Source of the DNA: an uncultured Ilumatobacter sp.
GTDB taxonomy: Bacteria > Actinomycetota > Acidimicrobiia > Acidimicrobiales > Ilumatobacteraceae
Direction: 5' to 3'
Length of the DNA: 9,668 bases
Assembly (NCBI GenBank): GCA_937905835.1
Contig: CALCXK010000009.1
Coordinates: 1 to 9,668, forward strand
Shown here: positions 7,566 through 9,668 of the stretch, in pieces
Position numbering within the stretch: the stretch's first letter is position 1
Layout: each line of letters begins with the position of its first letter
Notes under the pieces: generated by a model
The model's input: only the letters and a program-made list of their open reading frames with translations
The model's database searches: none
What the model was told of the DNA's origin: nothing
Program-made: the position numbers and the translations under genes

Positions 7566-7617
7566 GCGAAAGATCGCGTCGCACGCCGAATTATTGAGTT
7601 CGCCCCAGCGAATGCTC

Positions 7618-8610
7618 CTACGTGAGGTCGAGTAAAGCAGCAAACTGGCGGCGCCATTCGACCGACGGCTTGTCCGACTGCACGTTGACCAAGCCCGTAC
7701 GTTGGAGGGGCAACGTGCCAGGGACACGCTCGAGCATCACTCGATCTTCGGCTCCGATTGCGCGGTCGAATGCGAGGATCTCTTCGGGGTCGGTCGCGTG
7801 ATCGTCGTTGCGCCACACTACGAACGTGAACAGCGAGTTGAGATCATCGACTGGTGTGCTGCAGAGCAACAGGATGTGTTCGAGCCCGTCGTCGTAGCGG
7901 ATGGTGCTACGCACCGTGAACGGAAGTGCGAATCCTGTACTCATCGAGCGATGCACAACGTCGTCGTCGCTACCGCTGACTGCGACTGCCTCGTCAGGGT
8001 TCGCAGCGTCAACTTCGTAGGCGTAGCCGAAGAAGTCATCGTCCAGCGGCCCAATATCGAGTTTGGGAACACGCGGATCCTGACCTGCGCCGAACGTCCC
8101 GGTGTGAACCCAGGGAAAGTGGCTGAAGTCCATGAAGTTGTCGACAAGACGGGGCGACGATGTTGCCCAGGCTTCGACTTCTGTATTCAGACGACGGAAG
8201 GCAGGGTCGTTGTCTTGCACCACTCGCGGGATATCCATTGCTGGCTCGCCAGGGCACACCCACACCAAGCCGTACTGCTCACGGGCCTGCATACATGGGA
8301 GGTGTGCAGTTCGAGGGATGGCTGCGTTTGGACCAGATGAAGGAATCGCAACGCACGCCCCGGCTGAGCCGAATGCCCAGCCGTGATAGGCGCACGTCAG
8401 CTCGCCGTTTGTGACGGTGCCGATCGAGAGCGGTGCTTCGCGATGCGGGCAGCGGTCAGGAGCAACGACGAGTGCACCGTCGGCACCACGCCACACCACA
8501 AGGTCCTCCGCCAGCAGACGGACGGCGTACGGACGGCCAGCGATGTCGGACACCTCCGCAACCGGGTACCACGCTGTGCGAAGTGCGGCGTTGTGTACAA
8601 ATGAAGTCAT
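7618..8610 (-). CDS. Rieske oxygenase, VanA/PobA-like monooxygenase type
   Basis: A 330-residue single-component-size Rieske oxygenase. Rieske ligands are Cys54-X-His56 and Cys73-X2-His76. The mononuclear iron site is Asp161-X2-His164-X4-His169 (in NFMDFSHFPWVHTGTFG), with Asp289 in GAEDRVMLE as third ligand. Its shorter length, the NFMDFSHFPWVH block and the TPVDDLNSLFTFVVWRN segment match the O-/N-demethylase and monooxygenase branch (vanillate, dicamba and sulfobenzoate-type enzymes) rather than dihydroxylating alpha subunits. It needs a partner reductase, absent from the window. ATG at 8610 has GAAGGAG ten bases upstream; a three-codon frame ATG-GCT-GCA-TGA overlaps this start and is closer to the same site. 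A strong operator stands 61-82 bases upstream, so this gene is probably a separately controlled first unit of the cluster. Confidence 0.92.
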   Translation of the reverse strand: MTSFVHNAALRTAWYPVAEVSDIAGRPYAVRLLAEDLVVWRGADGALVVAPDRCPHREAPLSIGTVTNGELTCAYHGWAFGSAGACVAIPSSGPNAAIPRTAHLPCMQAREQYGLVWVCPGEPAMDIPRVVQDNDPAFRRLNTEVEAWATSSPRLVDNFMDFSHFPWVHTGTFGAGQDPRVPKLDIGPLDDDFFGYAYEVDAANPDEAVAVSGSDDDVVHRSMSTGFALPFTVRSTIRYDDGLEHILLLCSTPVDDLNSLFTFVVWRNDDHATDPEEILAFDRAIGAEDRVMLERVPGTLPLQRTGLVNVQSDKPSVEWRRQFAALLDLT

Positions 8611-8620
8611 GCAGCCATTA

Positions 8621-8627
8621 CTCCTTC
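8621..8627 (-). promoter_or_regulatory. Ribosome binding site of the VanA-like Rieske gene
   Basis: GAAGGAG on the minus strand. It is ten bases from the ATG at 8610 and two bases from an ATG at 8618 that opens a three-codon frame ending across the 8610 start (GCATGA). Both spacings are off the optimum. The minimal frame could feed ribosomes to the gene by stop-start coupling, but 8610 is the start supported by the protein sequence. Confidence 0.6.
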
Positions 8628-8642
8628 GTCGGCGTCAAACGT

Positions 8643-8680
8643 GTCGGACGCAGACGTGTCAGACATCTCACTGGTCAGAC
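8643..8680. repeat. Three GTCNGAC repeats at 15-16 bp spacing
   Basis: GTCGGAC (8643-8649), GTCAGAC (8658-8664) and GTCAGAC (8674-8680) are spaced 15 and 16 bp apart, about one and a half helical turns. The middle one sits in the 9-bp palindrome TGTCAGACA and the last is the core of the perfect operator palindrome. The first two look like weakened copies of the operator between it and the Rieske start, suggesting cooperative binding by several regulator dimers. This is seen in sequence; binding is inferred. Confidence 0.45.
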
Positions 8681-8692
8681 CAACTGACCAAC
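8671..8692. promoter_or_regulatory. GntR-type operator upstream of the VanA-like Rieske gene
   Basis: The palindrome TGGTCAGACCA is followed at once by ACTGACCA, the latter a half-site on the same face. The whole 22-bp block, including flanking bases, recurs at 9553-9574 upstream of the regulator gene with only the central base changed (A/T). Identity this long between two non-coding regions points to selection for binding. No convincing -10 box was found nearby, so whether it represses or activates is open. Confidence 0.7.
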
Positions 8693-8744
8693 AGAGCCGA
8701 GCCTACGTCATCGGGGCGACACAGCGCTCCTTGCTGGCGTCAGG

Positions 8745-9461
8745 TCAGTGCAGGTCGTCGACCATCGACTGTTCGACAGAGTCGAGGTGTGATTCGATCG
8801 CGACGCGGACCGCAAGGGCATCGCCCGTGCTAAAAGCATCAGCAATTCGACGGTGCGCAACGCACGAATCGGCAATGATCTGGACCACCTCCGGCTGATT
8901 GCTCTCAGCCGACAACAACGTGAAGAACTCCATCGAGCGGAAAAGCTGGTCAAGGACCTTTCCGTACAACTCGATCAGCAGCGGGTTCCCACATGCTGCT
9001 GTGATCGTTGTGTGGAACTCACGATCGAGGCGACGGAATTCCACGATGTCGAGCGATGCGTCAAAGCACGCTGCGACCGAAGCCACCCGATCGCGCTGAG
9101 CGTCGGTGGCGCGTTCGGCCGCCATTTCGAACAACGGCACTTCGAGAAGCCGACGTGTCTCGAACAACTCGGCCACGAAAGATTTACTCCGGTCGTGAGG
9201 GTCGACGACGACGCCCGGAAGGTGTTCAGCCACATACGAGCGGTTCCCGCGCCGTGCAACGACGCGCATCGACACGAGACCCTGCATTGCCTCTCGAACA
9301 GACGTCCGCGCCACCTCGAACTTCTCCGACAACTCCCGCTCAGAAGGCATCTGAGCACCTGGGGGCAGTTCGCCATTCGAGATCCGCTCGAGGAGCTGGT
9401 TACGAATCTGTGAGCTCACGGTCTCGCGGGAGATGGGGGCAAAGGGTGAAGTGTCAGGCAT
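8745..9461 (-). CDS. GntR-family transcriptional regulator, FadR subfamily
   Basis: A 238-residue regulator. The N-terminal winged helix-turn-helix spans about residues 11-80, with the hallmark GAQMPSERELSEKFEVARTS and VREAMQGL. The C-terminal all-helical FCD ligand-binding domain (about 95-235) carries Asp146-X3-His150, His203 and His225, the expected metal site that often contacts a carboxylate ligand. The ligand is therefore probably a small organic acid from this pathway. The start is ATG at 9461, fixed by the PISRETVSSQIRNQLLERI start of the DNA-binding domain. No Shine-Dalgarno is evident in its short leader. Perfect FadR-type palindromes lie at its own promoter and in front of two downstream genes, so it very likely regulates itself and the cluster. 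It ends 134 bases before the Rieske gene on the same strand. Confidence 0.93.
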   Translation of the reverse strand: MPDTSPFAPISRETVSSQIRNQLLERISNGELPPGAQMPSERELSEKFEVARTSVREAMQGLVSMRVVARRGNRSYVAEHLPGVVVDPHDRSKSFVAELFETRRLLEVPLFEMAAERATDAQRDRVASVAACFDASLDIVEFRRLDREFHTTITAACGNPLLIELYGKVLDQLFRSMEFFTLLSAESNQPEVVQIIADSCVAHRRIADAFSTGDALAVRVAIESHLDSVEQSMVDDLH

Positions 9462-9486
9462 AGATTCGGCGGTCTTGCGGCATCAT
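9454..9486 (-). CDS. Possible leaderless upstream reading frame before gntR
   Basis: A ten-codon frame (MMPQDRRIYA) begins four bases after the TATAAT box and ends with a TGA inside the second and third codons of the regulator gene, overlapping its ATG. With normal -10 to start-site distance, transcription would begin at or within this ATGATG, so the message could be leaderless, which is common in Actinomycetota. Ending across the gntR start could couple the two. Too short to support by coding statistics. Confidence 0.2.
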   Translation of the reverse strand: MMPQDRRIYA

Positions 9487-9490
9487 GGCA

Positions 9491-9496
9491 ATTATA
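9491..9496 (-). promoter_or_regulatory. -10 box of the gntR promoter
   Basis: A perfect TATAAT on the minus strand in otherwise GC-rich DNA, 30 bases before the regulator ATG. No good -35 is visible at 16-18 bp; TTGTAC lies 20 bp upstream, inside an inverted repeat. A promoter with a perfect -10 and poor -35, flanked by operators, fits an autoregulated repressor gene. Confidence 0.6.
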
Positions 9497-9508
9497 GAGG
9501 CATTGGGC

Positions 9509-9533
9509 GGTTGGTCGTACAAACATACCAACC
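9509..9533. promoter_or_regulatory. Inverted repeat GGTTGGT-N11-ACCAACC upstream of gntR
   Basis: Perfect 7-bp arms separated by 11 bp, covering the -35 region of the gntR promoter. The arms contain the TTGGT/ACCAA half-site seen in the other operators but with wider spacing. It is either another regulator contact in an autoregulatory array or a site for a different dimeric factor. As RNA it would lie upstream of the predicted transcript, so it is not a terminator for gntR. Confidence 0.45.
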
Positions 9534-9552
9534 TGGTTGTCGCCTGCTTGCT

Positions 9553-9574
9553 CTGGTCTGACCAACTGACCAAC
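9553..9574. promoter_or_regulatory. GntR-type operator between gntR and the divergent start
   Basis: The palindrome TGGTCTGACCA is directly followed by ACTGACCA, the same compound element as at 8671-8692 with only the central base different. It lies upstream of gntR on the minus strand and just before a -10-like TATGGT on the plus strand (9578-9583), so it could govern both directions. Confidence 0.7.
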
Positions 9575-9578
9575 TGCT

Positions 9579-9600
9579 ATGGTCGGTCATCCGTGACCAT
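9579..9600. promoter_or_regulatory. Inverted repeat ATGGTC-N10-GACCAT near divergent promoter
   Basis: Outer 6-bp arms enclose a second inverted repeat, GGTCA-TCCG-TGACC (9585-9598). It starts with GCTATGGTC, the same string that joins the -10-like box and operator at the VOC promoter. It probably acts as a further regulator site over a plus-strand promoter. Function is inferred from similarity only. Confidence 0.4.
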
Positions 9601-9627
9601 GTCGGTCCCACACTGAACGAGAGCACT

Positions 9628-9668
9628 GTGAGCGAAGCAACCCATAACACCCACCCAACAGAACCCCG
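9628..9668 (+). CDS. Possible start of a divergent gene (cut by window edge)
   Basis: GTG at 9628 opens the only plus-strand frame still open at the right edge; the other two stop at 9629-9631 and shortly after. GAGAG lies four bases upstream. The 13 codons read MSEATHNTHPTEP, a polar start with no recognisable domain. A TATGGT -10-like box at 9578 and the operators before it would make this a divergent member of the same regulon. The evidence is thin because so little is visible. Confidence 0.35.
   Translation, partial: MSEATHNTHPTEP

Noticed and set aside
7525..7584. N-terminal extension of the VOC protein by 20 residues
   Set aside because: It would translate through the operator palindrome and predicted -10 box; VOC family proteins begin at the strand containing MNHAVLYV.
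8693..8744. Terminator after gntR
   Set aside because: Only short imperfect hairpins without a T-run were seen, so termination between gntR and the Rieske gene cannot be supported.

Overview
The window looks like a high-GC actinobacterial chromosome segment. A marine or soil Acidimicrobiia-type organism is my best guess. The grounds are the GC-rich codon use, an Ala-Ala-Ala-Cys-Gly-Ser lipoprotein signal followed by an acidic Glu-Glu-Pro-Ala linker, and the mix of Rieske oxygenases with hydantoinase-type genes. The organism assignment is inference; there is no rRNA or other marker gene here.

Layout: every substantial gene lies on the minus strand, so the region reads from right to left. From the right edge there are: a possible divergent plus-strand gene start (GTG at 9628); a dense operator and promoter region (about 9491-9600); a GntR/FadR-family regulator (8745-9461); a 134-bp control region; a VanA/PobA-like Rieske oxygenase (7618-8610); a 93-bp control region; then a tightly packed run. 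That run is a one-domain extradiol-type VOC dioxygenase (7036-7524), a small cupin (6617-7039), HyuA (4531-6624), HyuB (2954-4534), a CaiC-like AMP-forming CoA ligase (1428-2951) and a ring-hydroxylating-type Rieske oxygenase (250-1431). Its genes overlap by 4, 8 or 4 bases or are 2 bases apart. After a 56-bp gap a lipoprotein gene begins (193 down to 1) and runs off the left edge through a 12-bp tandem repeat.

How the genes may work together: the set reads as one catabolic unit. The regulator very probably binds palindromes of the form TGGTCNGACCA, the known FadR-subfamily pattern. These occur in front of the regulator, the second Rieske gene and the VOC gene; a fourth perfect copy lies inside the ligase gene. 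The enzymes suggest oxygenation of a cyclic or aromatic compound, possible ring cleavage by the VOC enzyme, ATP-dependent ring opening of a lactam/imide (or ATP-dependent carboxylation of a ketone) by HyuAB, and activation of the resulting acid as a CoA thioester. The lipoprotein may be the substrate-binding part of an uptake system. The substrate cannot be named from the sequence. This combination, with its self-contained regulon signature, is the main candidate for an undescribed pathway. No reductase or ferredoxin for the two oxygenases is present in the window.

No RNA genes, insertion sequences, CRISPR arrays or convincing rho-independent terminators were seen. No gene-free stretch exceeds 300 bases.
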